From Alphaproteobacteria bacterium HGW-Alphaproteobacteria-7 (GTDB taxonomy: Bacteria; Pseudomonadota; Alphaproteobacteria; Sphingomonadales; Sphingomonadaceae), in the NCBI GenBank assembly GCA_002842735.1, contig PHEB01000019.1:1-64000 (forward strand): 64,000 nt of DNA, in the 5' to 3' direction. Position 1 is the stretch's first letter, and every line of letters starts with the position of its first letter. The notes under the pieces were generated by a model, which saw only the letters and a list, made by a program, of their open reading frames with translations, was not told where the DNA came from and searched no databases. This document shows, in pieces, positions 1-8,918 of the stretch. The position numbers and the translations under genes are program-made.

Positions 1-672
1 AGCAACAGCATCGCGGCTGCGCAGATCCGCCATGAATTCAGGAAGAGCGTCATAGCCAAGCGCCTTATGGTGCCCGCGCGACAGCCGCTGGCGCTTGGGT
101 AGTAGTTGATCAAGATGCCCGCGCCAGCGCGCCGGGTTCTCGCCCGACCGGTGGCCTCTAGCCTTTGCGGCGTCGAGGACATTCTCGATCCGGCCACGCA
201 ACCTCTCAGCTGTCTCGGGTGTGCGCTGCCACAGTGGTTGCAGCACATCAAGGACGTCCTGTGTGGCAATCTCATCGACCGGCTTGCTGCGCATGGGTTC
301 GGCATACTTTGTAAGCGTCATCATCCATTGGGCGGCGTGCTTGGCATTGCGCCATGACGGTCGCATCGCTTCCACATAGGTATCGGCGCTTTCGCCGAAG
401 GTCGGCACACTTTCATCCTTCGCTCGCTCGGCACGCGGATCGCCACCACTGGCGAGAATAGCGCGCAATGCCGCCGCTTCGGAGCGGGCATTCGCCAGCG
501 ACAGGTCACGCGCACTGCCCAGACCCAACTCGGTACGCTTGCCGCTGCGCGTGTACATGAAGATCCAGCGCCGCCGGAACAGATACAGCCCGCCGCCGTC
601 TGAATGTCTCCCGGGTGTCTTCAGCTTGGCAACCTGGGTCGCGCTCAGCTTGTTCAGTGTTCTTGCGCCCAT
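1..672 (-). CDS. Tyrosine-type site-specific integrase, N-terminal part (cut by window edge)
   Basis: Reads leftward off the window, so only the first 224 codons are visible; no stop occurs before base 1. The start region (MGARTLNKLSATQVAKLKTP, then SDGGGLYLFRR) is the arm-type-binding DUF4102 domain of P4-like integrases. It is followed from about residue 90 by the SAM-like core-binding domain. The catalytic R-H-R-Y domain would lie outside. ATG at 672 is chosen, with AAGG 8 bp upstream; in-frame GTGs at 693 and 705 sit inside a direct repeat. This gene marks the right end of an integrated element extending left. The family call is firm; element type is unknown. Confidence 0.85.
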   Translation of the reverse strand, partial: MGARTLNKLSATQVAKLKTPGRHSDGGGLYLFRRRWIFMYTRSGKRTELGLGSARDLSLANARSEAAALRAILASGGDPRAERAKDESVPTFGESADTYVEAMRPSWRNAKHAAQWMMTLTKYAEPMRSKPVDEIATQDVLDVLQPLWQRTPETAERLRGRIENVLDAAKARGHRSGENPARWRGHLDQLLPKRQRLSRGHHKALGYDALPEFMADLRSRDAVA

Positions 673-685
673 CTCAACCTTCGTC

Positions 686-705
686 GGTCCCACTATGGGT
701 CCCAC
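686..705. repeat. Direct repeat GGTCCCAC x2 upstream of integrase
   Basis: GGTCCCAC occurs at 686-693 and 698-705, a 12-bp period, directly upstream of the integrase start. Position fits integrase arm-type sites or an autoregulatory site, but that is inference. Confidence 0.4.
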
Positions 706-837
706 TTTATGTATGAGATTGGGCGGAATGTCAAGGAATGGCTTGAAACACGATTCTTAGGAATATATCAAAATTACAATATGTTTATGGGCATGATGAC
801 TATGAATGGTATCGTATGAAATGAGCGAATTGGCGGA

Positions 838-851
838 CTCCGTCTCCGCCA
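838..851 (+). other. Candidate attachment site: tRNA-Ser-like 3' end
   Basis: CTCCGTCTCCGCCA has the layout of a tRNA 3' end: acceptor strand CGTCTCC, discriminator G (as in tRNA-Ser) and CCA. The 70 bp upstream cannot fold as a tRNA body and lack the T-loop sequence. The simplest reading is the duplicated att core left when an element inserted into a tRNA-Ser gene whose intact copy lies to the left, outside the window. The element would run from there to about 851. Confidence 0.45.
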
Positions 852-880
852 TCGCTTTTTCTGACCCGGAAAAGCGATGG
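849..880. terminator. Perfect 11-bp hairpin beside the att candidate
   Basis: CCATCGCTTTT (849-859) pairs perfectly with 870-880 around a 10-nt loop. It could be the old terminator of the interrupted tRNA gene, or end the Smr/mltA transcript on the minus strand. Neither side has a clear T-run after the stem, so termination is uncertain. Confidence 0.4.
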
Positions 881-902
881 AAATCCCAGGGTCACGCTTT
901 CA

Positions 903-1478
903 TCAGCGTTTCAGGATCAGGTAAAGCGCGCCCTCGCCCCCGTGGCGGATGTGGGCCTTGCGCACCGCGCTGATCGCGCTGCCGTGGCGGCTGGCGGCGA
1001 GCCAATCGAGCAGTTTCGCCCGGATCGCCCCGCGCCGCACCATCCGGTCAGCCGGATCGACCGGCCGTTCACGCCCGGCAATCACCAGCACCACCCGCGC
1101 GTTCATCATCCGTGCCTGATCCAACCCGGCCATGATCCTGTCATAAGCGGCATCGAGCGTGCAATCGTGCAGATCAAGAGTAAGATCGGGATCAAGCCGT
1201 CCGCCCTTCATCCGCCGATCCCAGTGCGAATCGAGGCCTGCCTGCTGGGCAGCGGGCAGCGGAGGCGGCTGGCGGAGCGGCGGCCTGGGCACGGCTTTAA
1301 CGGTTTTGGCTGGAATGGCTGGCTTGGCCACAGGCGCCGCGCCGCGCACAGAAGGCGTCTGCGCAGGCGTGGCCGGAAGGGGCGGGCGTTCACGCCCCGA
1401 CATCGGGGTGACGCTTGCGGCAAGATGCGCCCAGGCAGCCTGTTCGCCAGTGGTCAGCCCGCGTGGCAGCCGCGTCAT
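903..1478 (-). CDS. Smr-domain protein
   Basis: 191 aa. The N-terminal half is Pro/Ala-rich and low-complexity; the C-terminal half is a Smr (small MutS-related) domain with the LDLHDCTLDAA motif near residue 100 (family LDLHG) and VLVIAGR further on. Standalone Smr proteins are nucleic-acid-binding or nicking proteins; the cellular role in this family is poorly defined. The start overlaps the mltA stop by 4 bp (ATGA), so it is translated with mltA. Confident on domain, not on function. Confidence 0.85.
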   Translation of the reverse strand: MTRLPRGLTTGEQAAWAHLAASVTPMSGRERPPLPATPAQTPSVRGAAPVAKPAIPAKTVKAVPRPPLRQPPPLPAAQQAGLDSHWDRRMKGGRLDPDLTLDLHDCTLDAAYDRIMAGLDQARMMNARVVLVIAGRERPVDPADRMVRRGAIRAKLLDWLAASRHGSAISAVRKAHIRHGGEGALYLILKR

Positions 1479-2689
1479 TGGCCGCCTACGCCGAGCCGCG
1501 CTGCTGCTCCACGTGGCAGCAGCACATAGGCCCGTCCGCGCCCGCTCATCCCGCCGGCGATCGCCCGCGCGTCATCGCCCGCACCCCAGAAGGTGTCGAA
1601 CCGGTTGGCACCCTTGATCGCGCCGCCGGTATCCTGCGCGACCCACAAGCCGTTGGCCTCTGCCCGGTCCAGTTCCAGCCATACCGGCGCGCCCAGCGGC
1701 ACAAAGGCAGGGTCAGCCGCGACCGAGTTTTCCCGCCGCACCGGCACGCCCAGCGCGCCCAAAGGGCCATCCCCGCGCAATTCCGAGAAGAAAATCCAGC
1801 TTTTGTTGAGCCGCATCAGATCGCGCCCTTCGCGCGGGTTGTCGCGGATATAGGCCATGATCCCTTGCATTGATCCGGAATACTTGCCCGGCCCTTCACC
1901 CAGCAGGCCGCGTTCCCGCATTACCCCGCCAATGCCGACATATTCACGCCCATTCTGCCCGGCATAGCCGATGCGGATCACCTCACCTTCGGGGGTGCGC
2001 AACCGGCCGGATCCTTGGATCTGGAGGAAGAAGAACTCGACCGGATCAGCTGCCCACGCGATGATCGGAGCCACGCCATTGAGCGCCCCGTCCTCGATCG
2101 CCGCGCGGTCGTGATAGAGCACGAACCGGCCCTGTTCGTCATAACGGCCCAGCGGCGGGCGGCCCGTGCGTTCGGCAGCGGGGACATCATCGGGCCATGC
2201 GCGCACCAGATCGGGCGGCATTGCGTAAACCGGCACGGTGAAGCCCTCACGACGGGTGCGGCTGCCCGCGATCTCAGGCTCGAAATAGCCGGTGGCGAAC
2301 GCGCGGCCATCGCCGACCTGCACCGGGGTGAATTGTTCTGCGAAGAATTGCCGCGCACGCGCCGGAGCCCAGCCGCGCGCCGCATCGCAGGGCCGACGCC
2401 AATCGCCCGCAAGGGTCAATCCGCTGGCATCTTCGCGAGCAAGCAGCCGCGGACATGATTCGACAAAGCTGGAAAGCGCCCCTTGCGCATCGCGGTCACT
2501 GACCGGAAGCGCGGCAACAGCCGGGCCAAGCACGACCCCGGCAAGCAGGGCATTCGCCGTCACCGGCGCGACTGCGGGGGCGGCCATTGGGGGGGCTGCA
2601 ACCACTGGCGGCGGAACGCTGCCATGCGGGATAATGCGCCCGCACGCCGCCACGAAAAGCAGCGTTATTAGTGCCAGCACCGACCGCAT
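1475..2689 (-). CDS. mltA: Membrane-bound lytic murein transglycosylase A (lipoprotein)
   Basis: 404 aa. It begins with a lipoprotein signal (VAAC, Cys16). The MltA barrel region is followed by the 3D domain carrying VAQDTGGAIKGANR, where the QDTGGAI aspartates form the catalytic centre of the family. It cleaves peptidoglycan glycan strands to 1,6-anhydromuropeptides at the inner face of the outer membrane. It lies 66 bp downstream of timA and overlaps the Smr gene by 4 bp, so timA-mltA-smr probably form one transcript. Confidence 0.93.
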   Translation of the reverse strand: MRSVLALITLLFVAACGRIIPHGSVPPPVVAAPPMAAPAVAPVTANALLAGVVLGPAVAALPVSDRDAQGALSSFVESCPRLLAREDASGLTLAGDWRRPCDAARGWAPARARQFFAEQFTPVQVGDGRAFATGYFEPEIAGSRTRREGFTVPVYAMPPDLVRAWPDDVPAAERTGRPPLGRYDEQGRFVLYHDRAAIEDGALNGVAPIIAWAADPVEFFFLQIQGSGRLRTPEGEVIRIGYAGQNGREYVGIGGVMRERGLLGEGPGKYSGSMQGIMAYIRDNPREGRDLMRLNKSWIFFSELRGDGPLGALGVPVRRENSVAADPAFVPLGAPVWLELDRAEANGLWVAQDTGGAIKGANRFDTFWGAGDDARAIAGGMSGRGRAYVLLPRGAAARLGVGGQ

Positions 2690-2755
2690 TTCAGGCTCCT
2701 TGAACGATCAAGCGGGTGGGCACGATCAAGCGGTGCCAAACCCCGCCTCTTGCGA

Positions 2756-3409
2756 TCAACCCTCGTCGGTTTCGTCGAGCACCCAGTTGGGATCGCGCGC
2801 TGCGGTGTTGCGTGCGAACGTCCACACGTCGCGGCTTTCAATCGCATCGTCGAGCGAACCTGCGATAACATTGCCGTCCTTGTCGCGGGTGATGGCGGCG
2901 ACATCGGCCACGAACAGCAGCGCAATCCGCGCCATCCGGCCATCAAGCGAGGCTGAATGGATGCGGGTTTCCTCAATCCGGATCAGTGTGTTGTCGAGCG
3001 TTTCGCCCGCCGCTTCGCGTGCATCAAGCGCGGCGACGAAGCCCGCATAGACATCATCGTCGCACAATTCGCGCAGCGTTTCGCGGTCGCCCTGCCAGAA
3101 CGCTTCGAGCACCATGCGGTAGGCACCGCGTGCGCCTTCGAGGAATTGGCCAAGATTGAATGAGTTGTCCGCAGCAGCGATTTCGCGCAGGCCCCGTTCG
3201 ACCGCAGGCATCACGCCTTCAAGTTCGGGTGCGCGCGGGGCGGCAACAGTCGCCGCAGTGGCAGGGTGGACAACACCAGCGGGCTTATCATCCGCATCGA
3301 AGCGCTGCGGCACCGATTCCTCTTCATGCTCTGCCCGGCGTCCAAGCACCGAATAGAGGCGAAGGCCGAGAAACGCGGCGACCATGGCGAGGAGAACGAT
3401 TTCAAGCAC
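2756..3409 (-). CDS. Tim44/TimA family putative adaptor protein
   Basis: 217 aa from a GTG start. Residues 1-20 form one membrane anchor, followed by an acidic linker. A Tim44-like domain fills roughly residues 80-215, with a conserved NSFNLGQFLEGARGAY region at its beginning. In mitochondria Tim44 tethers the import motor; the bacterial relatives are inner-membrane proteins of less certain function. It is divergent from secB, which fits an envelope/export context. No ATG fits better than the GTG. Confidence 0.85.
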   Translation of the reverse strand: MLEIVLLAMVAAFLGLRLYSVLGRRAEHEEESVPQRFDADDKPAGVVHPATAATVAAPRAPELEGVMPAVERGLREIAAADNSFNLGQFLEGARGAYRMVLEAFWQGDRETLRELCDDDVYAGFVAALDAREAAGETLDNTLIRIEETRIHSASLDGRMARIALLFVADVAAITRDKDGNVIAGSLDDAIESRDVWTFARNTAARDPNWVLDETDEG

Positions 3410-3682
3410 TGTAACAATCCGATCTGCGAACCAGACGCGCGCGCCTTATGACACGCAAACGTCCATGAACTTCCACTTTAGCCCTAAATGGGGATCGATT
3501 ACAAATAGCCAACAGCCAATCCGTTGCCGATCGGGCGGGAGTCGCGCAGTTTGCGATGTCATTCTGCACCCTGTTGCGAGCGCGCCGCGCCCCTGCTAGG
3601 CGCGCGGCAAGCCGTGTTTGGCGCACGGAAGCGGTGCGTCAGACGCAATTCCTGTTACCCAAATTGAAAGACACAATATCCA

Positions 3683-4237
3683 ATGGCCGACGAAGAAGGC
3701 GTGCTCACCGATCTGGACAATGCCAACGCTGGTGCGGGCAGCGATCCCAAGCCCAATGGCGCCGATACCCTGCCTGCGGTCGGGATCATCACCCAGTATG
3801 TGAAAGACCTGTCGGTTGAAAACCCTGCCGCGCCCGACGTGTTCCAGTGGCCCGAACCGCCGCAGATGGACGTGCAGTTCAACATCGCCGCCGAATCGGT
3901 GAGCGCCGATGTTCATGAAGTCACGCTGAAACTGACGCTGACCGCCGCATCGACGCGCGGCACCATGTACATGATCGATCTGGCCTATTGCGGGCTGGTC
4001 GGGATGCGCAACGTGCCCGAGGAACAGGCCCACGCCTTCCTTTATGCCGAAGCCCCGCGCCTGCTGTTCCCCTTCGCCCGCCGGGTGGTGGCCGATGCGG
4101 TGCGCGATGCCGGGTTCCCGCCGCTGATGGTCGATCCGGTCGATTTCAACGGTCTCTATATGCAGCAACTTGCGGCGCGCCGTGCTGAAGAAGCCGCCGG
4201 AGGCACCCCGGTCGCCCCCGTCAGCGGCAACTCCTGA
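3683..4237 (+). CDS. secB: Protein-export chaperone SecB
   Basis: 184 aa, slightly longer than usual because of an acidic ~30-residue N-terminal extension. The SecB core starts near VGIITQYVKDLSVENP and continues through TRGTMYMIDLAYCG and the conserved LLFPFARR segment. SecB is a cytosolic homotetramer that keeps secretory precursors unfolded and hands them to SecA. The gene is divergent from timA and is followed 25 bp later by murJ. Confidence 0.95.
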   Translation: MADEEGVLTDLDNANAGAGSDPKPNGADTLPAVGIITQYVKDLSVENPAAPDVFQWPEPPQMDVQFNIAAESVSADVHEVTLKLTLTAASTRGTMYMIDLAYCGLVGMRNVPEEQAHAFLYAEAPRLLFPFARRVVADAVRDAGFPPLMVDPVDFNGLYMQQLAARRAEEAAGGTPVAPVSGNS

Positions 4238-4262
4238 TTTCTGGCGTCGGCGGGCACGTGCG

Positions 4263-5828
4263 ATGAGCCTGCTGAAAAACGTCGGCACCATTGGCGGGCT
4301 GACTATGGTCAGCCGGGTGTTCGGCTTTGCTCGCGACATCATGCTTGCCCGCGTGCTCGGCGCAGGGGGGGTGGCGGATGCGTGGCAGCTGGCGTTCCAG
4401 CTGCCCAATCTGTTCCGCCGCCTGTTTGCCGAAGGTGCCTTCGCATCCGCATTCGTGCCGTTGTTCAACCGCCACATGGCCGCTGACGAGAGCGAGGCGC
4501 GGCGCTTTGCGGGCGAGGTGCTCGCGGTGCTGCTGCCGATTCTTGTGCTGTTCGGCGCGGTGATGATGCTGGCGATGCCGTGGGTATTGTGGGCCTTTGC
4601 CAATGCCGAACTGCGCGGCAATGAAGCGAACTATGATCTGGCGGTGATGATGGGCCGGATCGCGTTTCCCTACCTGATGTTCATGAGCATGGCGACGCTG
4701 GTGGCGGCAATCCTCAATTCGCTGTCGCGCTTTGCCGCCGCCGCCGCCGCACCGATCCTGCTGAATATCTGCCTGCTCGCCGCGCTGGTGTGGGGCGCGT
4801 TTCAGACACCGGGCGAGGCCGCGCGCGCGGCGACCGGGATCGGGCTGGCGATTGCGGTTTCGGTGAGCGGGTTGCTGCAACTCGGCTGGCTCTATTGGTT
4901 CATGCGCCGTGCGGGCTTCCGCATTCCGAGGGGCCGTCCACGGATCACCGCGCGGGTCAAGGAAATGGGCGTGCTGATCGTGCCAGCAGTGTTTGGCGCA
5001 GGGGTTTATCAGATCAGCCGCTTCATCGATCTGTTCTTCATTCGCGGGCTGCCCGATGGCAGCCTCACCTACATGGCGATGGCCGACCGCTGGAACCAGC
5101 TGCCGCTGGGCATCATCGGCATCGCGCTGGGCACAGCGATCCTGCCCGCGCTGTCCCGCTACATCGCCAAGGCCGAGGATGACGAGGCGGTGCGCCTGCA
5201 AGCCAACGCGGTCGAACTCGCCATGTTGCTGACCTTGCCGTGCGCGGTGGCGCTGTTCTTTACCGGGTTCGCCTTCGTCAAGGCGTTCATGCAGGGCCAG
5301 GCCTTCACCGCTGAGGACGCGCGCGTTACCGGCATGGTCGTTTCGGCGCTGGTCGTCGGCCTGCCCGCCTATGTGCTGGTCAAGGTGCTGACCCCCAATT
5401 TCTTCGCGCGCAAGGATACCCGCACCCCGGTTTATACCGCCGCCGCTTCGCTGGTGGTGACGGTGGGGTTGAATATCGTGCTGGTGCCGATTTTTGGTGT
5501 GGTCGGTCTGGCGCTGGCGGGGGCTGCGGGGGCGTGGGTCAATATCATGCTGCTCGGCGGGATTCTGGCGCGGCGCGGGTTTTTCCGCCTGCCCGCGCGG
5601 GTGTTTGGCCGGATCGCACGAATCGCGCTCGCCTCGGCGCTGATGGGGGCGGCGCTGATGGCATTGATGCCGGTGATTACCCCGTGGCTTGACGGCCCCT
5701 TCACCACGCGCCTGCTGGCAATTGGCGCGATCATGGCGACGGCGGGCGTTACCTATGGCGCAGGCACCGTGGTGCTCGGCGTACTCGACAAGGCGACGGT
5801 GCAGCGCCTAATGCGCCGCCAGAACTAA
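4263..5828 (+). CDS. murJ: Lipid II flippase MurJ
   Basis: 521 aa, about 13-14 hydrophobic segments, MOP-superfamily (MviN) sequence beginning MSLLKNVGTIGGLTMVSRVF. The family-typical FGFARD and NLFRRLFAEGAFASAFVP motifs are near the N-terminus and the LP.G..GIALGTAILP segment is mid-protein. It moves lipid II across the inner membrane for peptidoglycan synthesis. An in-frame upstream ATG at 4170 lies inside secB and is rejected because homology begins at 4263. Followed by trpS after 16 bp. Confidence 0.95.
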   Translation: MSLLKNVGTIGGLTMVSRVFGFARDIMLARVLGAGGVADAWQLAFQLPNLFRRLFAEGAFASAFVPLFNRHMAADESEARRFAGEVLAVLLPILVLFGAVMMLAMPWVLWAFANAELRGNEANYDLAVMMGRIAFPYLMFMSMATLVAAILNSLSRFAAAAAAPILLNICLLAALVWGAFQTPGEAARAATGIGLAIAVSVSGLLQLGWLYWFMRRAGFRIPRGRPRITARVKEMGVLIVPAVFGAGVYQISRFIDLFFIRGLPDGSLTYMAMADRWNQLPLGIIGIALGTAILPALSRYIAKAEDDEAVRLQANAVELAMLLTLPCAVALFFTGFAFVKAFMQGQAFTAEDARVTGMVVSALVVGLPAYVLVKVLTPNFFARKDTRTPVYTAAASLVVTVGLNIVLVPIFGVVGLALAGAAGAWVNIMLLGGILARRGFFRLPARVFGRIARIALASALMGAALMALMPVITPWLDGPFTTRLLAIGAIMATAGVTYGAGTVVLGVLDKATVQRLMRRQN

Positions 5829-5844
5829 CAAAGCAGGACAAATC

Positions 5845-6864
5845 ATGCGCGTCGTTTCCGGCATCCAGCCCACGGGCAAGCCTCACCTTGGCAATTATCT
5901 CGGCGCGATCCGCAATTACGTGAAGTTGCAGGATGACGCCCATGCCGCCGGGGGTGAATGCCTGATTTTCATCGCTGATCTGCACGCGATTTCGATGCCG
6001 CATGATCCGGCAGAACTGCGCGAATCGACGCTCGAACTGGTTGCCACGCTGGTTGCCTGCGGGCTGGATCCCGACAAGACGATCCTGTTCAATCAGGCGC
6101 AGGTTCCCGCCCACCCCGAACTGCAATGGCTGCTGAGCGGCACCGCCCGCATGGGCTGGCTGAACCGCATGACCCAGTGGAAGGACAAGGCCGGCAAGAA
6201 CCGTGAGGGGCAATCGGTGGCGCTGTTCACCTATCCCGTGCTGCAAGCCGCCGACGTGCTGCTGTATCAGGCAACCCACGTGCCGGTGGGCGAGGATCAG
6301 AAACAGCATCTCGAACTTGCCCGCGACATCGCGCAAAAATTCAACAATGATTTCGGGACGGAGGACGCGCCGATCTTTACCCTGCCCGATCCGATCATCC
6401 CCGCCGAAGCCGCGCGGATCATGAGCTTGCGCGATGGCAGTGCCAAGATGTCGAAGTCTGACCCGTCCGACATGAGCCGTATCAACCTGTCCGATGATGC
6501 TGACACGATGGCGCAAAAGGTGAAGAAGGCGAAAACCGATCCCGAACCGCTGCCCAGCGAAGAAGCCGGGCTGGCTGACCGGCCAGAGGCGCGCAATCTG
6601 GTTGGCATCTATGCTGCGCTGTCGGGGCAATCGGCGGCGCAGGTGCTCAGCCAATATGGCGGACAGGGTTTCGGCGGTTTCAAGCCCGCGCTGGCGGATT
6701 TGCTGGTCGCAACGCTCGGCCCGATTCGCGAACGATTCGTGGCGTTGAAAGACGACCGCGAAGCCTTGGACGCAATCCTCGCGCGCGGCGCGGCCAAGGC
6801 GCGTGAACGCGGAGCGCCGACGCTGAGCGCAGCCTACCGCGCCTTGGGGCTGGTGCGGCATTAG
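5845..6864 (+). CDS. trpS: Tryptophanyl-tRNA synthetase
   Basis: 339 aa, normal for bacterial TrpRS. The class I HIGH-type motif appears as QPTGKPHLGNYLGA at residues 8-20 and the KMSKS loop as AKMSKSDPSD near residue 205. It charges tRNA-Trp with tryptophan in the cytosol. ATG follows AGGA by 7 bp. It is 16 bp after murJ and probably co-transcribed with it. Confidence 0.97.
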   Translation: MRVVSGIQPTGKPHLGNYLGAIRNYVKLQDDAHAAGGECLIFIADLHAISMPHDPAELRESTLELVATLVACGLDPDKTILFNQAQVPAHPELQWLLSGTARMGWLNRMTQWKDKAGKNREGQSVALFTYPVLQAADVLLYQATHVPVGEDQKQHLELARDIAQKFNNDFGTEDAPIFTLPDPIIPAEAARIMSLRDGSAKMSKSDPSDMSRINLSDDADTMAQKVKKAKTDPEPLPSEEAGLADRPEARNLVGIYAALSGQSAAQVLSQYGGQGFGGFKPALADLLVATLGPIRERFVALKDDREALDAILARGAAKARERGAPTLSAAYRALGLVRH

Positions 6865-6995
6865 GCCAGCGCATAGTGCGACGAAGCGAGGCACGCGCAA
6901 GGCCGATGTTCAATCGCCGTTCATGCCTGTGCATTATGGATGTAGATAAAGCACCATTACCATCATGGCATTGGTGATCAGAAAAGGGTTGTGCC

Positions 6996-7679
6996 ATGTC
7001 CTTCGCTATGTCCTCTCTAAAATCTTTGGCCCGCATCGGCCTGCCGCTTGCTCTTGTGCTCGGTGCGTCGGCCTGTGCCACTCCGTTCAAGGCCGACGTG
7101 TCGCGCTTTGCCGTTCCGATGCCCGCGCCGCAGGGGCAAACCTTCGCTGTCGTAGCCGAAGATCCCAAGCTGGCAGGCGGGCTCGAATTCTCGCTCTATG
7201 CCGACATGGTCGCCAAGGAGATGGAACGGCTGGGCTATGCCCGCGCATCATCACCGGAAACCGCCAACATGCTGGTGCGGTTCGATTACGGGGTCGATAA
7301 CGGGCGTGAGCGCGTAAGCTCCGATTATGGTGGTTACAATTATGGTTACGGCTACCCGTATTGGAGCCGGTTTGGCGGCTTCGGCGGCCTCAGCTACAAT
7401 CGCGGCTATGCGCTTGGCTTCTACGACCCCTATCTCGGCGGGGGCGGTGTTCGCAGCTACACGGTCTACACCAGCGGGATCGACGTGAAGATTGATCGCA
7501 CCGCCGATGGTCAACGCCTGTTCGAAGGCAAGGCCGAAGCCGTGTCGCGCACCAACCGTCTACCCAACCTCGTCCCCAACCTGGTCGATGCAATGTTCAC
7601 CGATTTCCCTGGCTCATCCGGCGGAACGGTGCGCATCACGATCAAGGACGACGAAAAGACCGTGCGCCCGGCCCAATGA
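6996..7679 (+). CDS. DUF4136 domain lipoprotein
   Basis: 227 aa. The lipoprotein signal ends GASAC (Cys27). The DUF4136 fold follows, with a Tyr/Gly-rich central stretch (about residues 110-150) that probably forms a surface loop. Members are outer-membrane-associated lipoproteins of unknown function. AGGG lies about 9 bp before ATG 6996; an in-frame ATG at 7008 is an alternative. A strong terminator follows, so the gene is probably monocistronic. Confidence 0.85.
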   Translation: MSFAMSSLKSLARIGLPLALVLGASACATPFKADVSRFAVPMPAPQGQTFAVVAEDPKLAGGLEFSLYADMVAKEMERLGYARASSPETANMLVRFDYGVDNGRERVSSDYGGYNYGYGYPYWSRFGGFGGLSYNRGYALGFYDPYLGGGGVRSYTVYTSGIDVKIDRTADGQRLFEGKAEAVSRTNRLPNLVPNLVDAMFTDFPGSSGGTVRITIKDDEKTVRPAQ

Positions 7680-7726
7680 CGGTCTAGGCACCCAATAATA
7701 ATTCCCCGCCCCGATGGGGACAAGCA

Positions 7727-7758
7727 GGCGGCACCGGGGAATCGGTGCCGCCTTTTTT
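7727..7758 (+). terminator. Rho-independent terminator
   Basis: GGCGGCACCG (7727-7736) pairs perfectly with CGGTGCCGCC (7743-7752) around a 6-nt loop, followed by six T. It ends the DUF4136 gene. Confidence 0.95.
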
Positions 7759-7777
7759 GTTGGGCACCCTCTGCTGT

Positions 7778-8401
7778 TCAGAAAGCCTCCGGCTCCATCA
7801 CGTCGGCCTCACTCTTCAGGCGGAAAGTGTTGGTGTCGACCGCCATCCGAACATCATCATGCCACGCCAGCGCATCGAGCGCGGCGGCGCGAAGGCGGAC
7901 GTAGTCGTCGAAGATGCAAAGCTGACCGTCCCTTTTGGCAGCCAGTGCCGCCGCAGCTTTGGAGCACAAAACTGTAAACTGCTTGAACGACTCCGCAGGC
8001 TGGCTGCCATCGATCCGAACGATCCCATAGAAATAGACGATCTTGCCCTCATCGCTCTCCATGGGAACTTCCACCAGGTAGGATCGAGCGGGCGCCAATG
8101 GCGCAGCCTCTTCGCCCTCTGCCACCGCCGGCTCGAACAGCGATGGCTCAGGCTGCTCTTCGCGCAGCATGTCGAACGCAATGGTGGCCGGTGGGTCCTT
8201 GCCTGTGGGATCAGCGAAGCGGACAAGGCCCTCTTCGGCCAGCGAAATCAGGAACTCTCCTCCCTCCTCACTGACGTAGGAGCCCGCCAAGCCGACCGGA
8301 TCGCGCTCGGCGACGGGGATCAACCGGTTCTCGGCGACCCAGCCGGTGCACCCGCCGAGAAGCAAGGCGATGGCGGCAGCGAACAGACAGCGCAGGATCA
8401 T
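7778..8401 (-). CDS. Hypothetical lipoprotein
   Basis: 207 aa from ATG 8401 (an in-frame ATG at 8416 is less likely). The signal peptide ends LLLGGC (Cys18), so an outer-membrane or periplasmic lipoprotein is predicted. The mature part is acidic and mixed alpha/beta, with two Cys (CSK and LCIFD) that could pair. I recognise no family. It stands alone between a terminator and dut and is convergent with the DUF4136 gene. Confidence 0.75.
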   Translation of the reverse strand: MILRCLFAAAIALLLGGCTGWVAENRLIPVAERDPVGLAGSYVSEEGGEFLISLAEEGLVRFADPTGKDPPATIAFDMLREEQPEPSLFEPAVAEGEEAAPLAPARSYLVEVPMESDEGKIVYFYGIVRIDGSQPAESFKQFTVLCSKAAAALAAKRDGQLCIFDDYVRLRAAALDALAWHDDVRMAVDTNTFRLKSEADVMEPEAF

Positions 8402-8459
8402 CGGCAAGCCCCCCAAGCACGGAAGCTAACCTGTTGGATCGCTTGCCGCAATATACCTG

Positions 8460-8918
8460 TCATAGCTTGGCGTGCCCACCAGTCGAGCCGAACCCGCCTG
8501 CGCCGCGATCTGTCGCGTCCAGTTCCGCGACCTCGTCCCACGCCGCCTGCACCACCGGGGCGAGCACAAGTTGCGCCACGCGGTCACCGCGCTGAACCGT
8601 GAAAGGTTCGTTGCCCAGATTGATCAGGATCACCTTCAATTCGCCGCGATAATCGCTGTCGATCGTGCCGGGGGTGTTGGGGACGGTGATGCCGTGTTTG
8701 AGCGCGAGGCCGGAACGCGGGCGCACCTGAATTTCGAAGCCTTGCGGGATTGCGACTGCCAATCCGGTCGCCACCGCATGGCGCGCGCCGGGCGCGATCA
8801 CCACGTCCTCGGCGCTGACCACATCCATCCCCGCCGCGCCCGATGTGGCATAGGCGGGCAGCGGCAGCCCTTCGCCATGAGGCAGGCGTTTCAACTCGAC
8901 GAATACAGGCGAACTCAT
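8460..8918 (-). CDS. dut: dUTP diphosphatase
   Basis: 152 aa, standard trimeric dUTPase length. All five family motifs are present: [32 protein letters not shown] (catalytic Asp), [10 protein letters not shown] and the C-terminal [10 protein letters not shown]. It hydrolyses dUTP to dUMP, keeping uracil out of DNA and feeding dTMP synthesis. The ATG overlaps the coaBC stop by 4 bp, so it is translated from the same message. Confidence 0.97.
   Translation of the reverse strand: MSSPVFVELKRLPHGEGLPLPAYATSGAAGMDVVSAEDVVIAPGARHAVATGLAVAIPQGFEIQVRPRSGLALKHGITVPNTPGTIDSDYRGELKVILINLGNEPFTVQRGDRVAQLVLAPVVQAAWDEVAELDATDRGAGGFGSTGGHAKL

Noticed and set aside
765-851. A tRNA gene ending in CCA at 851
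   Set aside because: Upstream bases cannot form D, anticodon and T arms; only the 3' end is present.
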